A stretch of 64,000 bases of DNA from JACCZX01 sp963807155 (GTDB taxonomy: Bacteria > Pseudomonadota > Gammaproteobacteria > Burkholderiales > Burkholderiaceae_F). Made by a program: the position numbers and the translations under genes. This document shows positions 9,908 through 18,365 of this stretch, piece after piece (within the stretch, counting starts at the first letter, position 1; the number at the start of each line of letters is the position of its first letter). The notes under the pieces are model-generated. The model was not told where the DNA came from and did not search any database. It saw only the letters and a program-made list of their open reading frames with translations. The stretch covers positions 1-64,000 of the forward strand of contig CAWEAZ010000035.1 in NCBI GenBank assembly GCA_963807155.1, in the 5' to 3' direction.

Positions 9908-10553
9908 CTATCGCAATTGGCGGGCCAGTAAGTAAATCTCTGCGGAGGTATCGCGCGATGCCGCCGGCTTGCGAACGGTAATGGAGCGAAATACCTTTTT
10001 TAGTCGCTCGACGTACTGACTGTATCCGCTGCCCTGGAAAGCTTTGACGAGAAAAGCACCGTTCGGTTGCAGATATTTGGCGGCAAAGTCGGCCGCGAGC
10101 TCGGCCAGATGCACGCTACGCGCCGCATCGGCGGACGCAATCCCCGATAAATTGGGCGCCATGTCGGACAGCACGAGGTCGACTCGGGGCACCGCCCAGA
10201 AGGTCGACCAACTGGCGCTCGACCGCCTCGTCATGAAAATCGCCCTGGATGAATTCAACATCGGGCAACGGATCCATCGGCAAAATGTCCAGCGCAACAA
10301 TGCGCCCAGCGAGTCTGCCGTCGGGCCGAGCAAGCCGCTTCCGAACCACCTGCGTCCAGCTGCCGGGGGCCGCGCCCAGATCGACCACGACCATTCCGGG
10401 CCGCAGCAACCGATCCTTGTCGGCAATTTCCGAAAGCTTGTAGGCCGCACGCGAGCGAAAACCCTCGGCCACCGAGCGCTTGACGTACGGATCGTTGACG
10501 TGACGTGCAATCCACTCCGGATTCGAGCGGTTCTTGCGGCGAGCGGTCGGCAT
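9908..10553 (-). CDS. rlmE: 23S rRNA 2'-O-methyltransferase RlmE (one frame break)
   Basis: FtsJ/RrmJ family heat-shock methyltransferase acting on U2552 of 23S rRNA. N-terminal basic tail, then the K of AAYKLSEI, SAM-binding VVVDLGAAPGSW, the D of LVLSDMAPNLSG, the K of FLVKAFQG and the E of SAEIYLLA: the complete K-D-K-E catalytic tetrad. The frame changes near 10190, between LVDLLGGAP and VDLVLSDMAPN. Upstream of ftsH, as expected. Its usual divergent partner yhbY is 6.9 kb away, because a pilus gene cluster lies between them. Confidence 0.93.
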
Positions 10554-10673
10554 GTTGACTAGAGGCAGCGGAGAATCGCGGCCCGGACAGCAGCTGAACC
10601 GCGAGCCTAACCTAGTGCGTCAGCCGCTCGCTTTGCGCGCCACGTGTCGCCTTCGCTCTGCCGCTGCCAACGT

Positions 10674-13600
10674 CTAGCGATCGCGGTTCTCCATGAACCA
10701 GAACGAGCGCTTGCGCTTGGCAGGGATTGGAATGCGCGCACGTTCGCCTTCGATGGACGAGTTCGTTTCGCCGCCGCCGCCGATGACGAACGGGACCAGT
10801 TTTCCGCCGCCCACATCGACATAGCCAACGACCGGCGAAGGCGGCAGCCCGTCACCGACGAGATTTCGGTAGGTCGGCACCTGGCATACCAGCGGCAGCT
10901 GATAGGCGCGCGATTGACTTCGCGTGCAATTTCCTGCGCCTGCCGGCAACGGGCGATTGGTCGAAAAGTAGGTGATGCCGCCAAAGGTTATCGGCTGGTT
11001 GATCACTTTTTCACCATTGCTGGCCAGTGCATACGCGCAGCCCTGCTCGTCGGTGGTCGCACCATCGGTTCCGATCATCGTCAGCGCTGCTTCGGTAAGC
11101 AAGGTCACCGAGGCCGGTTCACCCTTTGCGACACGCGTGTCTTTAAACAGGAAGAAGCGATCGTTGGTCGTGCCGGTCAAGCGGCTTTTCGCGGTCGCCG
11201 GTACCGAACAGGATGGCTGAGTAGTTACGTGTCGATGACGACATCCGGGGCAAAGAACACCTTGCGCGTGCCGTCCGTACCGCCAGTGCCGTCATTCAGT
11301 GCGGCGAGTTTGGTGATACGCCACTCAGAAACAGGCCGCTGCGCACCCAGCAGCATCTTCGATATCGATTCGGTACAACTGGGCACGGACATCGACCACA
11401 TAGACCCGATCGACGAATCCGTCACCGTCAGAGTCCACGATCGACACGTCAGCTGGCACGCTGTAATCCGTCGCGATAAAGCCCAGGCGAGCGCCGGTGC
11501 GCATGTTGATGACGTAAACGCCTCGACCGACTGTGCTTGCGGCGGCTGGACTGGAATCTTCCGCAACCGGGTCGTACCCAGCGCCCATGATCAGTACCGG
11601 ATCTGTGCTGCCCTTGATTCGCGATATCCGTGGCATCGACCACGTTTGTCCGAGCGAGGCGTAGTCGGCCATCGTGTGATTGATGCGCCAGAGCAAACGC
11701 GGCCGGTCCGGATCCGTCGCATTGAACGCGTATATCGCCCGCCCCCCGCGTCTCATCCCAGGGAACAACAGCACTTCGTTCGTCGCCGTGTTTTGATAAG
11801 CACCGATCGGGCCGTCGAAGTAATAGTTACGCGGAATCGCTCCTGCAACCGCGGCCGGCGTCGACGGATAACGGACCTGAGGATCGTTTTCACGCAAACG
11901 ATTCAGACTCGCAAAGTGCTCAGGCGCGACGAACGCCCACATCTCACTGCCGGCACCGCTGCCAGTCTTGTTTCCGTTAATGGCGCGCAGCATGCCGTCA
12001 TTGGAACCGTAATAGACGACAACACCGCGCGTGCCGCCGTAATTAATGGCGACCGGTCGCGAGTGCAGCACATCGCCATGAATCGACGGCCGGACGGTGA
12101 CGCCGTCCGGCGCCTGGCCGAGCTGGTCGCGGGCGACCGATTCATTGGCGACGTTAGTAGCGGTGACGTTGTCGCGTCCGCGGATCCAACGGATTACCAA
12201 TTCGCGCTGCGTGGCCGAGCCGACGCCCAGCATCGCGGCCGTCAGGCTCGTGTTGTCGGTCTGAAAGACGTAGTTGCTTCCGGCGGCGGCGAGGTCGATG
12301 CCGCTGGTCCCGCCGTCGCAGCCGCTGCCAACGCACGTATAGACCGGCCTGTCCGCTCGCGACTCCCAGTACCTGGTTCTGAGCCACTGCGCTACGCCGC
12401 CTTTCTCAACAACTTCGCCATCAGGCGCGTCGCTACGCGAATAGCGTCCGGAGGAAGCTGCCTCGACGTTGATCCAGAAGCTCGACGGGCTGGTCCAGAA
12501 GCTCGTCGCATCGCTATCAATAAACCCGGTGGTCGGGCTCACCGCCGGCACCAGCGCAGAGTCGGCAAGCTTTAGCGTGTTCGTGCTCGAGTTGTAGACA
12601 AACTGATACTGCTTCAGGTTGCCGACCCAGCGCGGCAGCGCGTTGCCGTCGGGCCGGAACATTCCGATGTAAACCTGGTTCAGATACGTGCCTTGAGTAT
12701 TCGCAGACACAGGAAGACTGGCCGATGCGAACACACTGTTGGCCGCGCGCACCTGATTGAAAATTTTGGTCAGGCCGACGACGATTTCGTCGCTGTTGCT
12801 TGCACGCTGATACAGGCCGCCGCCTTCCTTCGCAATCCAGCGGAGGAAGTTCGGATAGTTGCCGTCGCTCGACGCACCCGTAACCGCAAGCGTATGTACT
12901 GAAATGTTTTGCGCGCCTTCGATCGTGCTATCAAGATCGGCGCCACGATTGAAGAAGGCGGCGAATTCGTCTGTCCAGTTGGCTTCGTCACTGTTGCCAA
13001 CGTTCTCGGCAACCGGAATGCGCGTACGCACGGCGCTCGGGTTGAGACGACGCAACAAGGCAAGTGCATTGTTGTCGTTGTCGCCGGGGGCGCCATTGGC
13101 AAGGTAAATCAGGTGGTTCTTTGCACAGCCGACGCCTGGCGAGACATAGCGAGTCTTGCTGCTGTCGCTGAACGCCGCGGGATCATGCTTGGTCGCGGTC
13201 TTGTTTCCCAAATGGACCGTCGAGCCCATGAACCACTGATAGGCTTCATAGAAGCTTTCGGCGGTTGAAGCAGCATTGGTCTTGTCGGCATTGATCTGCA
13301 ACCCGCTGATGACGTCGAGCAATGCCTGCTTGCCTGCCGCGTCGGTGACGTGAAAAAACGCCTTGCGCGGATATCCGCCCGCGTCGGGAGACTCGTTGAA
13401 CATCATCAGTGCGAAATTGAACTGGCTCAGGTCCTGCCAAGACATGCTCGCGATCAATCTATAGAGAGCGCACTTCTGCGCGCCCATTTTTGTGCCCTCT
13501 TCCTTGTTCGGACTCGAAGCACGCACCGCTGCGCCCGGTCGCAGAGCAAATCGGCGTCGAAATCGACGCACTCCAGTTGGCGCGTGTTATCGAACATGAT

Positions 13601-13736
13601 CAACACATTGGGGCGAAAGCCCTCGGTGTTAGGCAGCGAGTAGATATCGATGTCCTCCGCATGCGCGGCGGGGCGCAGTGCCGAGCGTCAATGCCAGTGC
13701 GGCGGTCAATCGAAGCAGGAAGCGGGCAGCGTGCAT
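10674..13736 (-). CDS. pilY1: PilY1-like pilus tip adhesin, cluster 1 (several frame breaks)
   Basis: Secreted/surface protein of type IV pili, about 1020 residues. Signal peptide MHAARFLLRLTAALALTLG, then a von Willebrand A-like domain that, frame-corrected, starts NVLIMFDNTANWSAS. Next comes the PilC/PilY beta-propeller (PF05567 type) from NQVYIGMFRPDGNALPRWVG, with GVVVYYGSNDGMLRAING and the calcium-binding loop DSDGDGFVDRVYVVD. The end FGTGDREKPL...NDRFFLFKD is typical. The first domain has D-N-T in place of the MIDAS D-x-S-x-S. Frame breaks lie near 13690, 13550-13600, 11330, 11225 and 11185. Last gene of cluster 1, 7 bases after pilX. Confidence 0.9.
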
Positions 13737-13743
13737 GGGGTTC

Positions 13744-14316
13744 TCAGTTGCAGACAGTGTTAAGTCCGATGACGGCGGTACGTACCGTCACGCCCTGGTT
13801 CAAGGTAATCGCGGCGCCAGTGCGCGCGTCGGTTGCAGACACCCTCAGAAGCCATTCGGTGTCCGCGCAAAGTGACCCTGCAGGCCCTCCGCTGCCGGGC
13901 AGCAGGCCCGGATTGGTCAAGGCTGCGCTGGCAAAGCAAGGGGCATCCTGCGGATTCGAAGGGTCGAGGTCAGCCAACGCTACCGAGCGAGCTCGTAGGC
14001 ATATCGGCAGCTTCGTGCGAGTACGGCAACGGCATCGGGCTCGCCGTCGCCGTTGTAATCGGTAGTCTACGCGCGCCGCGGCAAACACACCCTGCCGGTT
14101 GGTCGCGAACTCATCGGTGCTGACGGTTTGCTCGAGCAGCATTTGCGCGGCAGCGGTGACTTCCTGCCGCGCCTGCATGTTTCCAACGATCTGCACATTG
14201 GTGGTGCTTGCGCGCAGGCCCGTCAACGCCAGCGTGGCCAGCAGTAACAGGAAAAATATTGAGATAACGAGCGCCGAGCCGCTCTGCGAACCTTCGTCGG
14301 GAAGTGCGCGCAACAT
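13744..14316 (-). CDS. pilX: PilX-like minor pilin assembly protein, cluster 1
   Basis: About 190 residues. Short basic leader, then one hydrophobic helix SALVISIFFLLLLATLALTGL and the PilX-type sequence NVQIVGNMQARQEVTAAAQMLLEQ. PilX proteins are minor pilins that prime pilus assembly and, in the family, affect aggregation. The middle is locally out of frame: between about 14075 and 14035 an alternative frame gives DYNGDGEPDAVAVL, a calcium-loop-like acidic motif, before the original frame resumes with TKLPICLRAR. Two compensating indels are the likely cause. Sits between pilW and pilY1 with almost no spacing. Confidence 0.85.
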   Translation of the reverse strand: MLRALPDEGSQSGSALVISIFFLLLLATLALTGLRASTTNVQIVGNMQARQEVTAAAQMLLEQTVSTDEFATNRQGVFAAARVDYRLQRRRRARCRCRTRTKLPICLRARSVALADLDPSNPQDAPCFASAALTNPGLLPGSGGPAGSLCADTEWLLRVSATDARTGAAITLNQGVTVRTAVIGLNTVCN

Positions 14317-14317
14317 C

Positions 14318-15347
14318 TCAGTTCTCCCGGCGTCCGGCGATGTTATTTAGCCGCATCGTCGTGGTTGCCAGACGGCACTTGAATCCGACGGGACATGTTT
14401 CGGCGTTATGACCAGGCCCGAGGTCGTAGACGCCCGGCGAAGTCGTCGCAGCGTGACCGGATTCGGTGCTTCGCATCAACATGTGCAAGCGCACGGCAAC
14501 GACGTTCGACCAGAAAGAAGTTGGCGTTGCGCCGGCGGTCGTCGAAGTCAGAAATTGTTCGGGTGAACCGTCGTCGTTGGTATCGAACGCGTATTCGACT
14601 TGCATGTTCACGACGCCTTCGGCCAGCGAAACGACGCGTACCGCGTTGTCGATGATTTCAATTCGCTTCAGCGTCGGAATGCCGTCGGACGGCGCACATT
14701 CGTTGCAACCGGCCACGTAATACCCGCGCACAAAGTAGCGGCGGATCGGCGCAAGGCTTGCCGGATCACAAGCGGCGGTCCGCATATTGAACTGTGCTGC
14801 CAGGTTGGAGACTTTGAGCGAAGGCACATCGTTAATGCACTGCGACGCCTGAACGTAGATATTGCGAACATCGACCGCTGCCGCAACGACAGGGTCGGCG
14901 CTGACACGACGCACCACGATGACATCAGTGCCCGGCAAGCCGATTGGGCAGGCAGCCCAGTGCAAGATCCCCGGCGGCGGGGTCATCCCAGCCAATTAAC
15001 TGCGCGGGAAAGCGCGGTGGCACCGCTGTCGGCTGCCACCCGAGAGTGGCGATGTCGGCGACATTCCACGCGCACGGCGACGTGTCTGTAAATATCGTGT
15101 CGGACGGCGGTAGAAACGTGCCATAAAAGCCGGCATGGCGCATGTCGTCACCGATCACGTCCACTGCGAACCGGCTGTTTTCGATAAGGCGCGAGACACG
15201 GTCGAGATCTGATCGTCCGCCCGACGTGCGATCGAACGCGGTTGCCAGGACTGTCAGAAGGACGAGTCCGATCGTCACGCCGATCATTAGCTCGATCAGC
15301 GAAAAGCCCTCGTCTCTTCGGCGCGGCCGCATGGCAGTCGGTCGCAT
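14318..15347 (-). CDS. pilW: PilW-like minor pilin, cluster 1 (one frame break)
   Basis: Type IV prepilin: basic leader, processing site EGFSLIELMIG (Gly-Phe with Glu+5), hydrophobic helix IGVTIGLVLLTVLATAF, then FAVDVIGDDMRHAGFYG, the PilW-family segment following the helix. The raw frame ends near 14925 and the rest (GLPGTDVIVVRRVSADP to MRLNNIAGRREN) continues in another frame; the break is near 14945. The start ATG overlaps the pilV stop by one base (TAATG). Minor pilins of this kind form the priming complex with PilV, PilX, FimT and PilE. Confidence 0.88.
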
Positions 15348-15964
15348 TAGATGGGATTCAACGTACCGATACGAAGTAGCGTCGTCATCACGCGGCGCTG
15401 GTTTTCGTTGCCGAATTGATCGCGGCCACAGCCCGTGGGGGCGAAGTTGTTGTCGACGATCGGTGCTGCACCAGCGCTGGCGCCTTGCCAGGCAATCGTC
15501 ACCGCGTAAACGCGATTGAAGGCATCAATCTCGTGTACGCAGCCCATCGCTCCGACCAACACGCCGGCATTGGCGTTGTCGATTCGTTCGTTACCACCGG
15601 ACAGCAGCTGTCCCCATGCGCAACGATCAAGATCGGCCATGGGTGCCGCTGGATTGCAGCTCTCAACGCTATAGGCCGTGGTGCCGGATGGCGTGGTGGT
15701 CGAGACGTAGCCGGTAATTCCGCTGTCGCCAGTCACGTAGGCAGCCACATTCGCCCGGTTGCCCTCGATGCGCGTCACCATGTCTTGCAGCAACATCGCG
15801 GCTTGCGCGCGTTGCATCGCGTCCACTTCGGTGACGAACGAGCGCGAAACAAGTCCCGCAACGCCAAGGAGGCCAAACGCAACCACCACGACGGTGATCA
15901 TGGACTCGACCAAGGCAAAACCGGCAAATCGCCTCGCGGGTGTTTGCATTTCGCGTCTCGTCAT
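15347..15964 (-). CDS. pilV: PilV-like minor pilin, cluster 1
   Basis: 205 residues, intact. Prepilin site FAGFALVESMITVVVVAFGLLGVAG, with Gly-Phe cleavage and Glu+5, then the PilV-typical Gln/Ala-rich segment AMQRAQAAMLLQDMVTRIEGNRANVAAYV. Cys pairs in the C-terminal half are consistent with a periplasmic pilin head. Overlaps the fimT end by ATGA and the pilW start by one base, so the cluster is translationally coupled. Confidence 0.9.
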   Translation of the reverse strand: MTRREMQTPARRFAGFALVESMITVVVVAFGLLGVAGLVSRSFVTEVDAMQRAQAAMLLQDMVTRIEGNRANVAAYVTGDSGITGYVSTTTPSGTTAYSVESCNPAAPMADLDRCAWGQLLSGGNERIDNANAGVLVGAMGCVHEIDAFNRVYAVTIAWQGASAGAAPIVDNNFAPTGCGRDQFGNENQRRVMTTLLRIGTLNPI

Positions 15965-16446
15965 GAACAGGTTGTTTTAGCCGAGCGCGACAGGCCCGAT
16001 GGATCGAGGCGAATGGTTCGCCCCGTCGTGCTACCGCCACTCGGCGGACAGATTTGAAAGTTGCCAACCGTCAGCAGCGAAGCGCGACCGCCGCCATCGA
16101 AGGTCAGGGTTGCGGGTGCAGAGGCGAAACCCACTGCTGCTCCGACGGCGTCACGTGCGCGCAGCACGTTGGCGCCGAAGGAAATCGTCCAGCCGTTGAC
16201 CCAGTCGCCATTGCGGGGCGCTACTACGACGTTTGCGTTGCGCTTGACTGCTTCGCTGCGCGCGAAATCCAGATCGGCGATCAGGTCGAACGTGGCGCCG
16301 CGAATCTGCGTCGACTGATTCAGCCAAACGAAGCTCGACACGCTCGTGCCAGCGAGAATGGCCATGATCGAGATGACGACCATCGCCTCGATCAGCGTGA
16401 AGCCGCGCTGAGCGAAATTCCGGGTGCGTTGGGTTGAAGTATTCAT
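15961..16446 (-). CDS. fimT: FimT/GspH-type pseudopilin, cluster 1
   Basis: 161 residues, intact. Prepilin leader ending QRGFTLIEAMVVISIMAILAG (Gly-Phe, Glu+5), followed by FDLIADLDFARSEAVKRNANVVV, the GspH/FimT-domain signature. The C-terminus ends with DPSGLSRSAKTTC, where the family has its conserved G-R-x-R/S strand. FimT-family minor pilins contribute to pilus initiation and, in some bacteria, bind DNA for natural transformation. Three bases after a PilE-like gene. Confidence 0.9.
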   Translation of the reverse strand: MNTSTQRTRNFAQRGFTLIEAMVVISIMAILAGTSVSSFVWLNQSTQIRGATFDLIADLDFARSEAVKRNANVVVAPRNGDWVNGWTISFGANVLRARDAVGAAVGFASAPATLTFDGGGRASLLTVGNFQICPPSGGSTTGRTIRLDPSGLSRSAKTTCS

Positions 16447-16449
16447 CGT

Positions 16450-16866
16450 TTACCAGCAGCGGGGTCCAACAGCGGTGCGATTGCCCGCCTGGTCGATCGT
16501 CAGCAGTCCGCAGCGGTCGGTTGCCTGCGTGCCGATTGGAGTCGCTGAAACCTGAAATCCAGCGGGTGGCCCGGCAACGACCGCGATGTCAACTGTGTAT
16601 CGAGCCGTCACATCCGCCGGAGGAGCTGCCATATTCAGTGCGGCAACCGTCGCGGCGTAGTTGCGACGGTCAAGAAAGAATTGCGACTGCCGGCTTGCGA
16701 CATCGCTAATGAAGGATTGCACCGCGGAACGATGCGAGCGCATCACGTATTCGCTGTAATTGGGAATTGCAACAGCAGCCAAGATCGCGGCGACAGCCAT
16801 CACCACGGCGAGTTCGATCAGCGTGAAGCCACACGACACTGCGTTGAGCTGGTGTCTACTTGTCAT
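16450..16866 (-). CDS. PilE-like type IV pilin B, cluster 1
   Basis: 138 residues from ATG 16866. Leader MTSRHQLNAVSC then GFTLIELAVVMAVAAILAAVAIPNYSEYV: the prepilin peptidase site with Glu+5 and the long hydrophobic helix of PilE-like minor pilins. The soluble part has QSQFFLDRRNYAAT (PilE family) and a C-terminal disulfide candidate pair, RCGLLTIDQAGNRT and GPRCW. The start overlaps the stop of the preceding pilin by ATGA. It is one of two adjacent, diverged pilin paralogues heading the operon. Confidence 0.88.
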   Translation of the reverse strand: MTSRHQLNAVSCGFTLIELAVVMAVAAILAAVAIPNYSEYVMRSHRSAVQSFISDVASRQSQFFLDRRNYAATVAALNMAAPPADVTARYTVDIAVVAGPPAGFQVSATPIGTQATDRCGLLTIDQAGNRTAVGPRCW

Positions 16867-17288
16867 CGCGTCACCCACGTACTGCGTGCGTCGCGCGTCA
16901 ATGAACCCCAATGCGAAGGGATCGCCGCGGTCGAACGCACGTTTGCGTGATCGATGGTGTACACAAACCCTGCAGTGCCTCCGACGCCTGTTGCGGTGGC
17001 TGTGAAAGCTTGACCGCCGGTCGCGATGACGCAGGTAATCGCGAAACTGTCCAGGTTGGCGGGCACGATCTGACCGCACGCGCCTGCTTTCGCGTAAGTG
17101 TTGTTGTCCTTGTAGAACTGTTCCATACCGGCCCGATATTCGGCGAGCGCATTGCCCGCCTCGACCAGTTGGCCGCGTGTGATGTAGCGGGAATAGTTCG
17201 GAATGCCGATCGCCGCGAGGATGCCGAGCACCGCGACGAGGACCATTGCCTCGATCAGCGTAAAGCCGGCTATTTCTCGTTTTTTCAT
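16863..17288 (-). CDS. PilE-like type IV pilin A, first gene of cluster 1
   Basis: 141 residues from ATG 17288, preceded by AGGAG about 11 bases upstream. MKKREIAGFTLIEAMVLVAVLGILAAIGIPNYSRY is a textbook short prepilin leader and helix. The head domain carries YRAGMEQFYKDNNTYAKAGAC and a later Cys in SFAITCVI; the end AIPSHWGSLTRDARSTWVTR resembles the C-terminus of PilE minor pilins. First gene of the minus-strand unit that runs through pilY1, so its upstream region should hold the operon promoter. Confidence 0.88.
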   Translation of the reverse strand: MKKREIAGFTLIEAMVLVAVLGILAAIGIPNYSRYITRGQLVEAGNALAEYRAGMEQFYKDNNTYAKAGACGQIVPANLDSFAITCVIATGGQAFTATATGVGGTAGFVYTIDHANVRSTAAIPSHWGSLTRDARSTWVTR

Positions 17289-17375
17289 GGCAAACGCGCT
17301 CCTGTGCACAAGTTGGTAACGACGCCCTACAGCGGTTCTTAAATGTCCGGGATGTACGATCCGGCAAGGCCGACG

Positions 17376-17391
17376 AGCGGTTTGCGTCCCA
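17376..17391 (-). promoter_or_regulatory. Possible sigma54-type element before pilus cluster 1
   Basis: The minus strand reads TGGGACGCAAACCGCT, with GG and GC spaced 12 bases apart as in -24/-12 promoters (consensus TGGCAC-N5-TTGCW). It matches at T-G-G, A-C and G-C-T but not at the TT before GC. It lies about 88 bases before the first pilin ATG. Some pilin genes are sigma54-dependent, which makes it worth noting, but such partial matches arise by chance in GC-rich DNA. Confidence 0.25.
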
Positions 17392-17479
17392 CCGCCGGTG
17401 CCCAAAAAAGGGACAAATTTCGAAACCGAATGCTCAATCTGACCCTGCAAACGCAGGCCTCGCGAACCTGGTCAAACAA

Positions 17480-17788
17480 ATGCCTGAATTGATACTCACT
17501 TCCGCACAACGCCAGGCGTTAAAAGCGCGCGCTCACGGTCTCAGACCTGTGGTTCTTCTCGGAGCCGCCGGGCTGACCGAAAAAGTTGTGCTGGAAATCG
17601 ACCGCGCGCTTGCCGCCCATGCACTGATCAAGATCAAGGTACCGACCAACGATCGCAGTGAGCGAACCCAAATGGCTGCCGATGTCGCCGAAAAATTGTC
17701 GGCTGCAAACGTTCAATCGATCGGCAAGATGATTGTGCTGTTCAGACCTCAGCCTGAAAGCGAAGAAAAGCAGGGCCCGACGCGCTGA
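17480..17788 (+). CDS. yhbY: YhbY/CRS1-domain RNA-binding protein
   Basis: 102 residues, intact. One CRM domain: LTSAQRQALKARAHGLRPVVLLGAAGLTEKVVLEIDRAL with the GxxG-like RNA-binding loop, then LIKIKVP and IGKMIVLFRP. The family binds pre-50S ribosomal particles. In related bacteria it is divergent from rlmE; here it is divergent from pilus cluster 1 instead, with greA on its other side. No convincing ribosome site is visible before the ATG. Confidence 0.93.
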   Translation: MPELILTSAQRQALKARAHGLRPVVLLGAAGLTEKVVLEIDRALAAHALIKIKVPTNDRSERTQMAADVAEKLSAANVQSIGKMIVLFRPQPESEEKQGPTR

Positions 17789-17882
17789 TGCATCGGCAGG
17801 CAGACAAACGGCAGCACAGGCCGCAAAATAGACGCGTAATTAGCGGCTAATCACGCACTTGAACGCACCGTCGATTTGAAAA

Positions 17883-18360
17883 CTACGTATACGAAACAGA
17901 GACGATCGAATATTCGCGCTCGCCGGCCGGTGCCATCACCGTTGCAATATCACCTTCGCTTTTGCCGATTAACGCTCGGGCGATCGGGCTCGACACCGAA
18001 ATCCAGCCCGCTTTGATGTCCGCTTCATCGTCGCCGACAATCTGATACTTAACGCGATCACCTGAATTCTGGTCTTCGAGCTCGACCGTGGCGCCGAATA
18101 CAACGCGACCCGCTGCATCAACGGTCGCGGGATCGATGATCTGCAGCGCCGACAGCTTGCCTTCGAGCTCCTGTATGCGGCCCTTCGACAAATCCCTGTC
18201 GCTCGCGCGCCGCGTCGTATTCGGCGTTTTCCGTCAGGTCACCCTTTTCACGCGCATCTTTGATCGCCTGAATGATTGACGGACGATCGACACCGCGCAG
18301 CCGCTGCAGTTCGGCCCTGAGTTTTTCGGCGCCCCGCGCCGTAATCGGTATTGATCGCAT
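17883..18360 (-). CDS. greA: Transcription elongation factor GreA (one frame break)
   Basis: Rescues backtracked RNA polymerase by stimulating transcript cleavage. The coiled-coil N-terminal part has RSIPITARGAEKLRAELQRL and the catalytic acidic tip GDLTENAEYDAARERQGF. The C-terminal FKBP-like part has IVGDDEADIKAGWISVSSPIARALIGKSEGD. At about 18190 the frame shifts by one base inside GAAGGGCCGC, where GAAGGCCGC would restore VEGRIQELEGKL. The interval is 478 bases, exactly one more than needed for the standard 158 residues, so this is an insertion. Five bases after carB. Confidence 0.95.
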
Positions 18361-18365
18361 TGTTT

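Noticed and set aside
223..10553. phoB, pst genes, ftsH and rlmE as genuine pseudogenes
   Set aside because: All motifs and full lengths are preserved once one-base changes are made, and several of the genes are essential; sequence error is the simpler reading.
10644..12575. 643-codon open frame on the plus strand
   Set aside because: It lies wholly antisense to pilY1, which has clear homology. The translation is Arg/His-rich low-quality sequence typical of shadow frames in GC-rich DNA.
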